Source: CAWHQZ01 sp963831645 (GTDB taxonomy: Bacteria > Pseudomonadota > Alphaproteobacteria > Rhizobiales > Aestuariivirgaceae). From it: 64,000 nt of DNA. Where the stretch lies: positions 1 to 64,000 of the forward strand of contig CAWHQZ010000006.1 in the NCBI GenBank assembly GCA_963831645.1. Direction: 5' to 3'. A program made the position numbers and the translations under genes. The notes under the pieces were generated by a model. That model saw only the letters and a list, made by a program, of their open reading frames with translations. It did no database searches and was not told the origin of the DNA. Positions within the stretch are counted from its first letter, which is position 1, and each line of letters starts with the position of its first letter. This document shows positions 8,783 to 18,668 of the stretch, in pieces.

Positions 8783-11700
8783 CCGAGCCCGAGCTGGGAA
8801 CGCCCATTGAAAACATCCCGGCTTTGATCGACATTATGAGTGAGGTTCGCGATGTACGCTCCCGACCCGCAACAACTTCAGCGCCTCAACCGCAGCCACC
8901 CGCTGAACAAGGCGGCGCTGGTGCAACTCCGCAAGGCGGGCCAAGACCCGGGGGAGCAACAAAACCTGTTCATCCTGGAGCTGGCGCAGTGGGGGATGGA
9001 GGAGAACGTCCACGTCCCGGGGATGAAAGAGGACCAGGGGTACGTCCTGAAGACGCAGGTGGACCAGATGTCGGGGATAGACCCGGAGACGGTCCTCGAG
9101 TGGCTGGTCAACCACCCGGAGATAGGCGACAGCCCGGAGGAGCAAGAGGAGGAGCTTCTGGCGGCTATCGAGGGGGCAGAAACGCCGGAAAGAGCAGCGG
9201 GAAGGCTCCTCGAGGAGATGCAGAGCAATCTGGCGACCCAGATACCGGCCCTGCGGATGTAGAGAGCGTTGCAGTTGAAAGCGCCGAGATCGCGGCTCGC
9301 ACCGGCGCCCTGACCGAAAACGTCTACGAAGAATACAAGCCCGAACGGCTGAGGATTGCCGGCGCGAAGCCACACCCGGGCCCGCTCGTGCAGACAGCCG
9401 CCATGGCTTCCGTGCTGCCGCCCGTCCCTACCTACAAGCCATCCCTCCCGAAAAGCATAATCGAAAAGGGCGAGGTATCGGACGCGCAACTGGAGGCGGT
9501 CGTCTATGCCGGACAGGCGCACGAGAAGATGCTGCCTGCCGCACTGGACGAAAACGGCAAGCCCCTCAACCCGCGGCGGCGCGGCTTCATGATCGGCGAT
9601 GGCACGGGAGTAGGAAAGGGCCGCGAGATTGCCGCCGTCATCATGGACAACTTCAACAAGGGACGGACGAAGGCCGTGTGGGTGTCGGAGAAGCGGAGCC
9701 TCATCAGGGACGCCAAGCGGGACTGGAAGGGCATCGGCGGCGATCCGAACCTGATCTTCGATGTTGGCAAGATCAAGAAGGCGGGCTCGATATCGGCCAC
9801 ACGAGGCATCGCGTTCCTCACCTACGACACCCAGAAGCAAGGGGCAGACGACGCCGCAAGGGCCGCCCGGGGCGGCATGGTCAGGGGCCAGAAGGTACGG
9901 ACGCCCGAGGGCGAGGGAACCATTTCCGGCAAGCCGCGCACTTCGCGTGGGACTGTCTGGTATCCCGTCAAACTGACCACCGGCGCCGCGAACGAATACA
10001 AGGCCGGTCAGTTGGAAGCAGTTGGCAAGGCCGAAACCGTGCACAGCCGCCTCGAGCAGCTCGTGGAATGGTTGGGCAGGGATTTCGACGGCGCGATCGC
10101 TTTAGATGAAGCCCACAACCTGGGCAACGCGATCACCACGAAGGCCAGTCGCGGATGGAAGGAAGCGGCGCAAAAGGCGCTTGCCGGCGTCGAGCTTCAG
10201 AGGATGCTGCCGAACGCTCGCGTCTTCTATGTGAGCGCCACCGGAGCCACCGAGCTGGCGAACCTCGCCTACGCGGAAAGGCTTGGATTGTGGGGACGCG
10301 GAACGCCGTTCCCCGCGCTGAAGGATTTTCTGTCATCGCTCGGACAGGGCGGCATTTCCGCCATGGAGCTCATCGCCCGCGATTTGAAGGCGCTCGGGCT
10401 CTACATCGCCCGCAACCTTTCCTATGATGGCGTCGAGTACGATCGCGTCGAGCACGCTCTGACGCCGGAGCAACACGAAATCTACGACGAGCTGGCGGGG
10501 GCATGGCAGCTTGTGCTCAAGAACATCGATGCCGCCCTGATACAAACGGGGGCAGCGCCCCAACCGGGCCAGCATGGGCCGACCGATCGGAGAGCCAGAA
10601 CCGCCGCACTTTCGGCCTTCTGGAGCTCTCACCAGCGGTTCTTCAACCAGATCATCACGTCGATGCAGATGCCCACGGTGATCGAGGAAATACGCAAGGA
10701 TTTGGCCGCTGGCCGGCAGGTCGTCCTGCAGCTCACGAGCACGAACGAAGCTCAAACCGAACGGACTGTCGCCAAGGCGCAAAAGCGCGGCGACGACCTC
10801 GAGGAACTCGACCTCACCCCGAGCGATCAGTTGCTCGACTATCTGAGCAAGTCGTTCCCGGTCGTCCAGTTAGAGACATATCTCGACGACAACGGCAACG
10901 AGCGGACGCGCCCGGTCATGGACAGCCATGGCAACGTGGTGCTGAACGCGGCGGCCGTCGCCATGCGCGACCAATTGATGGAGAGAGTGGCGTCGATGCG
11001 GGTGCCGAGCGCTCCGCTGGACATGATCCTCGACACGTTCGGAGCCGATGCCGTGGCCGAGGTCACCGGGCGCAAGCGACGATTTATTCGCAAGCGCGAC
11101 CCCAAGACCGGGCAGATGCGGCGCGTCGAGGACAGCCGAGGCGGCAGCGCCAACGCTGCTGAAATCGATGCCTTTCAGGACAGCAAGAAGAAAATCCTCG
11201 TGTTCTCGGAAGCCGGCGGCACAGGCGCCAGCTATCACGCCGATAAGAAGGCCAGGAGCAAGGACGCGCGGCGCGTTCACTACCTCGTGCAGGCGGGATG
11301 GCGAGCCGACAAAGCGGTTCAGGGGTTCGGCCGCACCCACCGCACCAATCAGACATCGGCGCCGATCTTCCGCCTCGTCACCACCAACCTCAAGGGCCAG
11401 AAGCGGTTCATATCCTCGATCGCGCGCCGGCTGGCGCAGTTGGGGGCGCTGACCAAGGGACAGCGGCAGGCCGGCGACCAGGGTGCGTTTTCGGCGGCCG
11501 ACAACCTCGAGAGCCAGGAAGCGCGCGATGCCCTGCGGCTATTCTTCTATCGCCTTATCGGTAACGCCGTTCCAGGCGTCACGGTGCAGGAGTTCGAGCA
11601 GCAGACCGGGCTGAACCTGACAGGGCCGCAAGGCGTTGGGGCTGCGCGACAACCTGCCGACCATCACGCAATTCCTGAACCGGCTGCTGTCGATGAAGGT

Positions 11701-12337
11701 GGACCTGCAGAACCGGACGTTCGAGGCGTTCGAGGAAACCCTGATTGGGCATATCGCCCGCAAGGAAGCCGAAGGGACGCTGGACAAGGGATTGTCCACG
11801 ATCCGCGCCGACGAGATCGTCAAGGATTCCGAAGCGGTCGTCTACACAGAGCCGGAAACAGGAGCCACGACCAAGCACGTCAAATTGACGGTCAAGGACC
11901 GCAATCACCCGAGGTCGTGGAAGGAAATCAAGAGCGATCGCGTCATCATCAAGATGGTCCGGTCGATCAAGCACGGCAAAGTCTATGCTCTGGCCCTTGG
12001 CCCGAACTGGACCGAGCCGGACGGCAGGGTCATCCCGACATATGTTCGCCTCGGCCCGGTCGCCACCGACTATTGGGCAAGAGACAGGTTCGACAACAAG
12101 AACGAGTGGGAGGAGTTGCCGCTGGCATCGGCGCCCGAATTGTGGGCGCAGGAAGTCGCCAAGACTCCGGAGTTCCACACCTACCCGCTGCATGTGATTA
12201 CCGGCACGATACTGCCCATCTGGGACCGCTTCGGCGACAACTACACGGAAATCGTCAGGGTCCAGACCGTTGCGGGCGAACCGTTTCTTGTTCCCGGGAA
12301 GAGAGCAAGGGCCGAAACAAGCCAGCCGCTTGAGTAA
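8779..12337 (+). CDS. Strawberry-notch/DarB-like helicase (polyvalent antirestriction type)
   Basis: I place the start at TTG 8779, which overlaps the upstream TGA (TTGA) and sits 3 nt after AAGGGAG (8769-8775). After a short conserved head (MTEPELGTPIENIPALIDIM) comes a 130-aa Gly/Pro/Arg-rich linker, then 'RRGFMIGDGTGVGKGREIAA' (Walker A), 'AVWVSEKRSLIRDAKRDWKG', 'ALDEAHNLGNA' (DEAH box), 'FYVSATGATE' and 'GFGRTHRTNQTSAPIFRLVT'. This is the Strawberry-notch helicase layout, as in DarB-type antirestriction proteins. One surplus G near 11,617 breaks the frame; the repaired protein continues 'GLRDNLPTITQFLNRLLSM' to 12337. The last residues past ~12,282 are not native: they overlap recombinase sequence, so the true C-terminus is missing. 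Confidence 0.65.
8852..9262 (+). CDS. Nested acidic 136-aa ORF overprinted on the helicase linker
   Basis: This reading frame lies entirely inside the helicase gene but in the +1 frame relative to it. ATG 8852 is preceded by TGAGG (8841-8845) with a 6-nt spacer; a GTG at 8840 is also in frame. The product starts MYAPDPQQLQRLNRSHPLNK and has 'FILELAQWGMEENVHVPGMK', 'VDQMSGIDPETVLEWLVNHP' and an acidic tail 'EEQEEELLAAIEGAE'. By hand count over about 8940-9235, roughly 84% of its codons end in G or C. The overlapping helicase frame has only about a third, rich in GGA, CCA, CCT and CGA. In this genome that pattern marks the coding frame. I recognise no family. It could be a real overlapping gene, or the linker frame may be the passenger. 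Confidence 0.5.
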   Translation: MYAPDPQQLQRLNRSHPLNKAALVQLRKAGQDPGEQQNLFILELAQWGMEENVHVPGMKEDQGYVLKTQVDQMSGIDPETVLEWLVNHPEIGDSPEEQEEELLAAIEGAETPERAAGRLLEEMQSNLATQIPALRM

Positions 12338-12608
12338 CCAGATCGCCCAGCTCACCTTCGAAATGACTGGCGTGCGCGTCACAGCCCATCAGTTCCGGCA
12401 CATCTGTGCGTTGCTCTATCTGCAACACCACCCGGGCGACTATGAAACTGCGCGCCGCTTCCTCGGTCACAAGAAGATCGAGACGACAATCCGCTTCTAT
12501 GCTGGCATGGAGGGCGAGGCTGCTGTCGCACTGTGGGACGATACTCTGGCCAAGATCCGTCAAGCTGCCGCCGAGCGCCTCAATCGTACTCCCCGGCGGA
12601 GGGCGTGA
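12270..12608 (+). pseudogene. C-terminal half of a tyrosine recombinase
   Basis: From about 12,282 the frame reads 'FLFPGREQGPKQASRLSNQI', then 'HQFRHICALLYLQ' and 'RFLGHKKIETTIRFYAGMEG'. These are the C-terminal catalytic boxes of a phage-type integrase: H-x-x-R, L-G-H and the tyrosine of 'RFYAG'. The N-terminal core-binding domain and the first catalytic arginine are absent, because upstream DNA is the helicase gene in another frame. It is thus a truncated recombinase fused by recombination to the end of the helicase. Alternatively a shorter protein from ATG 12270 is made, but it could not catalyse recombination alone. The next recombinase begins 3 bp after its stop. Confidence 0.6.
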
Positions 12609-12611
12609 GCT

Positions 12612-13727
12612 ATGCAGCCGCTCTCGCGCACCGTTCACCCCGCCGAGTGGCCGATAGACCTCCGCGAAGCCTGGGCCACGGCCTGTCGTCCCGGCAGTCT
12701 GCTACGCCAACGGGGACCGGCAGAAGCTTGGTCGCAACCGACCAAGATTCACGTCTCCGGGGCCATCGGCAACTTCCTCTTTTGGCTTCGCGAAACCAAC
12801 CAGGCCGCTCCCGGCGTGCCCTTCGTGGACCTAGTCACGCCGAATTGCGTCATGGCCTACGCGTTGGCGCGTCAGTCGGAGATTCGGAACATCTCCGTTC
12901 GGTCGCGCCTGGTCGGCCTCGTGTGCGGCATGACTGTCCTATACCCTGAGCGAGATTGGCCATGGATTCGACGCATCATTGCCAGCATTCCTGACGGCCG
13001 GGCCGCCAGCCGCCAGCGGAAGCAGCCACGCATGCGCCACTCACTCGAGCTCTTAGAACTAGGTGTCAAGCTGATGCAGCAAGCCGAGCAGAACACAGCT
13101 CGGCCGATCGTCCGCGCCAGGCTGTTCCGGGATGGGCTGATCATCGCCCTCCTGGCGCTGCGACCGATCCGCCGCAAGAACCTAGCCGGTCTCGTGATCG
13201 GCGTTCATGTGCTCAAGACAGCCATGGGTTGGCGCCTCTTCTTGCCCGCTGCGGAAGTCAAGAATCGGCAGGAGTATGACAAAAATATTCCGGCCGAGAT
13301 CGGCGCTTTGCTGGATCGATATCTGGCGGTCTATCGGCCAATCTTGCTCGCCGACAGCAATAAAACCGGAGGTCTGCCGCGCCCGTACCTGTGGATCTCG
13401 CATACCGGTAAACCGCTGCATCCCGACCAGATTTGGCACCTGATCTGCGCACACACCGCCAGGGCATTCGGTAAATCCGTGCCGCCGCACTTTTTCCGCG
13501 ACTGCGCCATGACGACCTGGGCGCTCGACTTGCCGACCAAGGTTCGCGGCGGAATCCACGTTTTGGGCAACCGCAGCTTCGCGGTTGCCGAGTGCGCCTA
13601 CAATATGGCCGGGTCCAGCACCGCGGCTGTCAAGCTTCAGGGAGCGCTGGCAGCTGTGCGCTGTGCAAGCGCGGAAACACCGAGACATCGCCGCCGTGTT
13701 AAAGTGTCTCCCAGCGATAGATCATGA
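12612..13727 (+). CDS. Site-specific tyrosine recombinase, second of an array
   Basis: A 371-aa protein. Residues ~1-130 form a SAM-like core-binding domain ('HVSGAIGNFLFWLRETNQAA'). The catalytic part has 'LIIALLALRPIRRKNLAGLV' (first Arg), 'PHFFRDCAMTTWAL' (H-x-x-R) and 'HVLGNRSFAVAECAYNMAGS' (nucleophile Tyr). The usual LGH box reads LGN, so the second catalytic histidine is replaced by asparagine. The gene starts 3 bp after the truncated recombinase and its stop overlaps the next gene (ATGA at 13724). This spacing suggests a co-translated module acting together with the serine recombinase. I know similar integrase arrays from rhizobial islands, but the target of this one is inferred. Confidence 0.65.
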   Translation: MQPLSRTVHPAEWPIDLREAWATACRPGSLLRQRGPAEAWSQPTKIHVSGAIGNFLFWLRETNQAAPGVPFVDLVTPNCVMAYALARQSEIRNISVRSRLVGLVCGMTVLYPERDWPWIRRIIASIPDGRAASRQRKQPRMRHSLELLELGVKLMQQAEQNTARPIVRARLFRDGLIIALLALRPIRRKNLAGLVIGVHVLKTAMGWRLFLPAAEVKNRQEYDKNIPAEIGALLDRYLAVYRPILLADSNKTGGLPRPYLWISHTGKPLHPDQIWHLICAHTARAFGKSVPPHFFRDCAMTTWALDLPTKVRGGIHVLGNRSFAVAECAYNMAGSSTAAVKLQGALAAVRCASAETPRHRRRVKVSPSDRS

Positions 13728-13735
13728 GGTCACAC

Positions 13736-15412
<1,677 letters not shown>

Positions 15413-15558
15413 TCGGTTGGCGCGGCGCGTATGTAGCAACCCCGAGGTCCCTTGTGAACCCCGCCGCACCTCTTTTTGATGAAATCGTCATATTGATCAT
15501 AACGGCCCGACCAGCGAATTTTTGCCCAGGCAGCTCAAGGCCTGGACCACCTCCAAAG

Positions 15559-15978
15559 CTACCTGACCGTTACCGCCGCGGCGACCTTGTTGCTGTCGCG
15601 GAACTGCCCACCGCTCGAATATTTGACGAAGGCCTGGAGGCTGTAGTTGCCCGGATCGGAGATGCGCAGCTGCGTCTCGATGCGCGACTGGCCTGGTATG
15701 TCCCTGAACGAGAAGCAATAAGGCCCGTCCGGAGACCATTGAAAACACGCCTGGAGCATCCGCAGTTGGCCTTCAGCCTGGTAGGGAATGGCGACGGTGT
15801 GGGGTGAGCCTGCCGACAGGACGGGCCGGACGTCGAGGGACTGGAGGACCAGCGTTCCCGCCGCCGGCGGCGCGGCGGGATCGATGCTCGTGGCCAAGGG
15901 CTCATCGGGCTTCGACGAGCAGGCGGCGAGGAGGACCGCTACGCCGGCAAGAACGATCGCCCTTCGATAGGAACGCAT
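15559..15978 (-). CDS. Small secreted lipoprotein
   Basis: A 139-aa protein whose ATG at 15978 follows GGAG with suitable spacing. It begins MRSYRRAIVLAGVAVLLAAC: positively charged start, hydrophobic core and a lipobox LAAC with the lipidated cysteine at residue 20. The mature part contains 'LVLQSLDVRPVLSAGSPHTV' and 'FSFRDIPGQSRIETQLRISD' and looks like a small beta-rich domain. It should be anchored in the inner or outer membrane facing the periplasm. No named family is recognised. It is followed by the convergent tRNA-fMet/recombinase boundary and preceded 16 bp upstream by the DUF1192 gene, so the two are probably cotranscribed. Confidence 0.7.
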   Translation of the reverse strand: MRSYRRAIVLAGVAVLLAACSSKPDEPLATSIDPAAPPAAGTLVLQSLDVRPVLSAGSPHTVAIPYQAEGQLRMLQACFQWSPDGPYCFSFRDIPGQSRIETQLRISDPGNYSLQAFVKYSSGGQFRDSNKVAAAVTVR

Positions 15979-15994
15979 CGCCGCTCCGTACGCG

Positions 15995-16183
15995 CTACGT
16001 CCTGAACACCGCATTGGCGGCGTCGCGGCTTTGCCGCTTGGCCGCAAGGGCTGTCCTGAAACGCTCGATCTCGGACATGAGAACGCCGATGCGTCGCTCG
16101 AGCTCTTCGACGGAGAAGAGATCAAGCTCCTCGCCGATCACGATCGCGGGCTTTTTTGGTTTTCGCTCGTCATCATCGTCCAT
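15995..16183 (-). CDS. DUF1192 family protein
   Basis: A 62-aa protein starting MDDDDERKPKKPAIVIGEEL, then 'DLFSVEELERRIGVLMSEIE' and ending 'AANAVFRT'. Acidic-basic head, 'LSVEEL..RI..L..EI.R' helix and short tail are the pattern of alphaproteobacterial DUF1192 proteins, which are of unknown function and typical length. A coiled-coil helix covers residues ~22-55. It is divergent from the quinone oxidoreductase gene and upstream of the lipoprotein gene. Confidence 0.8.
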   Translation of the reverse strand: MDDDDERKPKKPAIVIGEELDLFSVEELERRIGVLMSEIERFRTALAAKRQSRDAANAVFRT

Positions 16184-16228
16184 GGATTTCTTCTTTCCGG
16201 CCGGGCATTGTCACCGCATGAGGATATC

Positions 16229-17225
16229 ATGACCAGCACTGAATTGATGAGCGCCATCGCCATCGTGACCCCCGGCGGTCCGGAAGTTCTGAAACCCGTG
16301 CAACTGCCCATGCCTGAGCCGGGCGACGGCGATCTTCTGGTGAAGGTGGCGGCAGCCGGCGTCAACCGGCCGGATGTCTTGCAGCGCAGGGGCGGGTATC
16401 CGCCGCCTCCCGGCGCTCCCGCGACGCCCGGTCTCGAGATCGCCGGCAAAGTCGTGGCGCGGGGTCGCGCCACATCGCGGTTCGCGACCGGCGATGAGGT
16501 CGCGGCCCTCGTGCCGGGGGGCGGCTATGCGGAGTACTGCCTCGTCGCCGAGCCCAATGCCATGCCGGTTCCCGCCGGCCTGTCGCTCATCGAAGCCGGC
16601 GCCATCCCCGAAACCTTCATGACGGTGTGGACCAACGTCTTCGAACGCGGCGCCCTCAAGGCAGGCGAAAGCCTGCTCGTGCACGGCGGCGCCTCCGGAA
16701 TCGGCACGACCGCCATCATGCTGGCCAAGGCCTTCGGCAGCCGCGTGTTCGCGACGGCAGGAAGCGATGAAAAGTGCCGGGCTTGCGAAAGGTTGGGCGC
16801 CGAGCGCGCCATCAACTACCGGCGCGAGGATTTCGTGAGCGTAACGACGGAATTGACCGAGGGCCGCGGTGTCGATGTCATCCTCGACATGGTGGGGGGT
16901 GACTACATCCCCAGGAACCTGGCCGCCGCCGCCAGGGACGGCCGCATCGTCTCGATCGCCTTCCTCAAGGGGTCGCGGGTGGAGGTGGATTTTCTCCCCA
17001 TGATGCTGAAGCGACTGACGCTTTCGGGATCGACCTTGCGGCCGCGGACGGTGGCGGAAAAGGCCGCAGATCTGCCGGGCGCTCGAGGCCAAGGTATGGC
17101 CCCTTCTCGCCGGAGGAGATATCCGCCCGCAAATCTACCGCACCTTCGCGCTGAAGGATGCGGCTGCCGCTCATGCACTCATGGAATCGAGCGAGCATAT
17201 CGGCAAGATCGTGCTCGTGACATGA
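16229..17225 (+). CDS. NAD(P)H quinone oxidoreductase (PIG3/QOR family), frameshifted
   Basis: A zinc-independent medium-chain reductase predicted to reduce quinones or enones with NADPH. The GroES-like domain has 'VNRPDVLQRRGGYPPPPGAP' and 'PGLEIAGKVVARGRATSRF'. The Rossmann part has 'LLVHGGASGIGTTAIMLAKA' and 'DVILDMVGGDYIPRNL'. ATG 16229 follows AGGA with a good spacer; an in-frame ATG at 16247 is the alternative. The frame breaks near 17,078, where one surplus C in CTGCCGGG shifts reading. The corrected C-terminus, 'RALEAKVWPLLAGGDIRP' to 'EHIGKIVLVT', ends at TGA 17225. The repaired length (~330 aa) is usual for the family. Confidence 0.8.
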
Positions 17226-17249
17226 TGTGCACAAGCTTTCGCCCGCACT

Positions 17250-17278
17250 TTGACAACGATTGCCCGCGCGCTTATATA
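17250..17278 (+). promoter_or_regulatory. Sigma-70-type promoter of trcR
   Basis: TTGACA (17250-17255) and TATATA (17273-17278) are separated by exactly 17 bp, an almost ideal housekeeping promoter, which is uncommon in GC-rich alphaproteobacteria. It lies 61 bp before the ATG of the TrcR gene, which has its own GAAGGA ribosome-binding site. Transcription would begin around 17285. Confidence 0.65.
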
Positions 17279-17339
17279 ACGGCCACCCCCTCACATTCGA
17301 AAACGTAGCGGAATCACACGGTTCCGAAGGAATTAACCC

Positions 17340-18072
17340 ATGTCGCCAACTCCTCTCATGCCGAAGGCCACCGCCGTGTGGCTCGTCGAAAACACGCCTC
17401 TCACTTTTCAGCAGATCGCCGACTTCTGCCATCTGCACGAACTGGAGGTAAAGGGCATCGCCGACGGCGACGTAGCCCAGGGCATCAAGGGGCTCGATCC
17501 CGTGGCCAGCGGCCAGCTGGCGCGCGACGAGCTGGAAAAAGCGGTCGCCGATACCGGCTACCGCATGAAAATTCAGGAATCGAAGGTGGTGCTGCCGCCG
17601 CTCAAGGCCAGAAAGGGTCCGCACTATACTCCCGTATCGCGCCGCCAGGACCGGCCGGATGCCATCGCCTGGCTTCTGCGCAACCACGCCGAGCTCACCG
17701 ACGCGCAAATCATCAAGCTCGTCGGCACGACCAAGTCGACCATTCAGTCGATCAAGGACCGTACGCACTGGAATTCGCAGAACATAAAGCCGGTCGACCC
17801 GGTGACGCTCAGCCTGTGCACCCAGCTCGAGCTCGATCTCGCCGTGCAGCGTGCAGCCAAGAAGCTGAAGAGGGCGCCCGTTGAGCCCGCCGTGCGATCC
17901 GCCAAACTGCTGCCGGCAAGTGAAACCGCCGCGAAGCCGGCAGCTGCGGCGCCGCCTCAGCCGGTCGCCGAACCCGCCGCGCCGCGCGAGACCGAGAAGG
18001 AATACGATGCCGATTTCGGTTTTCGCCAAGCTCAAGGGCCTGAAGGTCGATCAGGGCACCTCGGGCCCGTGA
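17340..18072 (+). CDS. trcR: Cell cycle transcriptional regulator TrcR (DUF1013)
   Basis: The protein starts MSPTPLMPKATAVWLVENTP and has 'LTFQQIADFCHLHELEVKGI', 'GIKGLDPVASGQLARDEL' and 'ITDRTHWNSQNIKPVDPVTL'-type sequence (here 'SIKDRTHWNSQNIKPVDP'), the conserved DUF1013 body found across alphaproteobacteria and linked to cell-cycle transcription. The C-terminus is Ala/Pro-rich. Near 18,017 one surplus T shifts the frame. Without it the protein ends 'EYDADSVFAKLKGLKVDQG' at TGA 18072, the normal C-terminus. Read as is, the frame runs on into the downstream SDR and gives a false 442-aa fusion. Strong promoter and RBS upstream. Confidence 0.85.
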
Positions 18073-18668
18073 AGATCCTGATCGTCGGCGCTCATGGCAA
18101 GGTCGGCCAGGCGGCGGTCCGTGCCCTTGCGCCGCGTCACGAGATTCTCGCCGCCGGCCGCAGCTCCGGAGACTTCACGGTTGATCTCGGTGACGTCCGG
18201 TCGATCGAAGCGATGTTTCGCCAGACCGGCAAGGTCGATGCCGTCATTTCCGCCGCCGGTCATGTTCACTTCGGCCCGCTGTCTGCCATGACGCCCGAGC
18301 AATTCATGGCCGGCCTCGGCGGCAAGCTCATGGGCCAGGTGAACCTCGTGCTGGCGGGACACCGCCACGTCAACGACGGCGGCTCCTTCACGCTGGTCAG
18401 CGGGATCCTGAACCGCGACCCGGTCCGCCAGGGCGCCAACGCGGCCTCAGTCAACGGCGCCATCGATGCGTTCGTCAAGGCGGCAGCAATCGAAATGCCG
18501 CGCGGGATACGCATCAACGCCGTAAGCCCCGGCCTTCTCGAAGAGTCAGCAAAGGACTACGAAGGATTCTTTCCGGGCCATATACCCGTTGCTTCCGCGC
18601 GCGTTGGCCAGGCGTTCGTCAAGAGCGTCGAAGGGGCTCTCAAGGGCGAGGTCATTGTCGCCGGGTAA
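18069..18668 (+). CDS. Short-chain dehydrogenase/reductase, atypical
   Basis: A 199-aa protein. The GTG at 18069 overlaps the TrcR stop (GTGA), so translation is probably coupled. It begins MKILIVGAHGKVGQAAVRAL (a glycine-rich NAD(P) motif shorter than the classical TGxxxGxG), then 'DLGDVRSIEAMFRQTGKVDA', 'FTLVSGILNRDPVRQGANAA' and 'GIRINAVSPGLLEESAKDYE'. The region where classical SDRs carry Y-x-x-x-K reads 'AASVNGAIDAFVKAAA', lacking the tyrosine. This is known for this short subfamily. Substrate unknown. Its 3' end overlaps that of the convergent MFS gene by 17 bp. Confidence 0.75.
   Translation: MKILIVGAHGKVGQAAVRALAPRHEILAAGRSSGDFTVDLGDVRSIEAMFRQTGKVDAVISAAGHVHFGPLSAMTPEQFMAGLGGKLMGQVNLVLAGHRHVNDGGSFTLVSGILNRDPVRQGANAASVNGAIDAFVKAAAIEMPRGIRINAVSPGLLEESAKDYEGFFPGHIPVASARVGQAFVKSVEGALKGEVIVAG

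Noticed and set aside
17340..18668. A 442-aa fusion of TrcR and a short-chain dehydrogenase
   Set aside because: The normal TrcR C-terminus and a GTGA start for the dehydrogenase are both present in neighbouring frames; one surplus T near 18,017 creates the apparent fusion.
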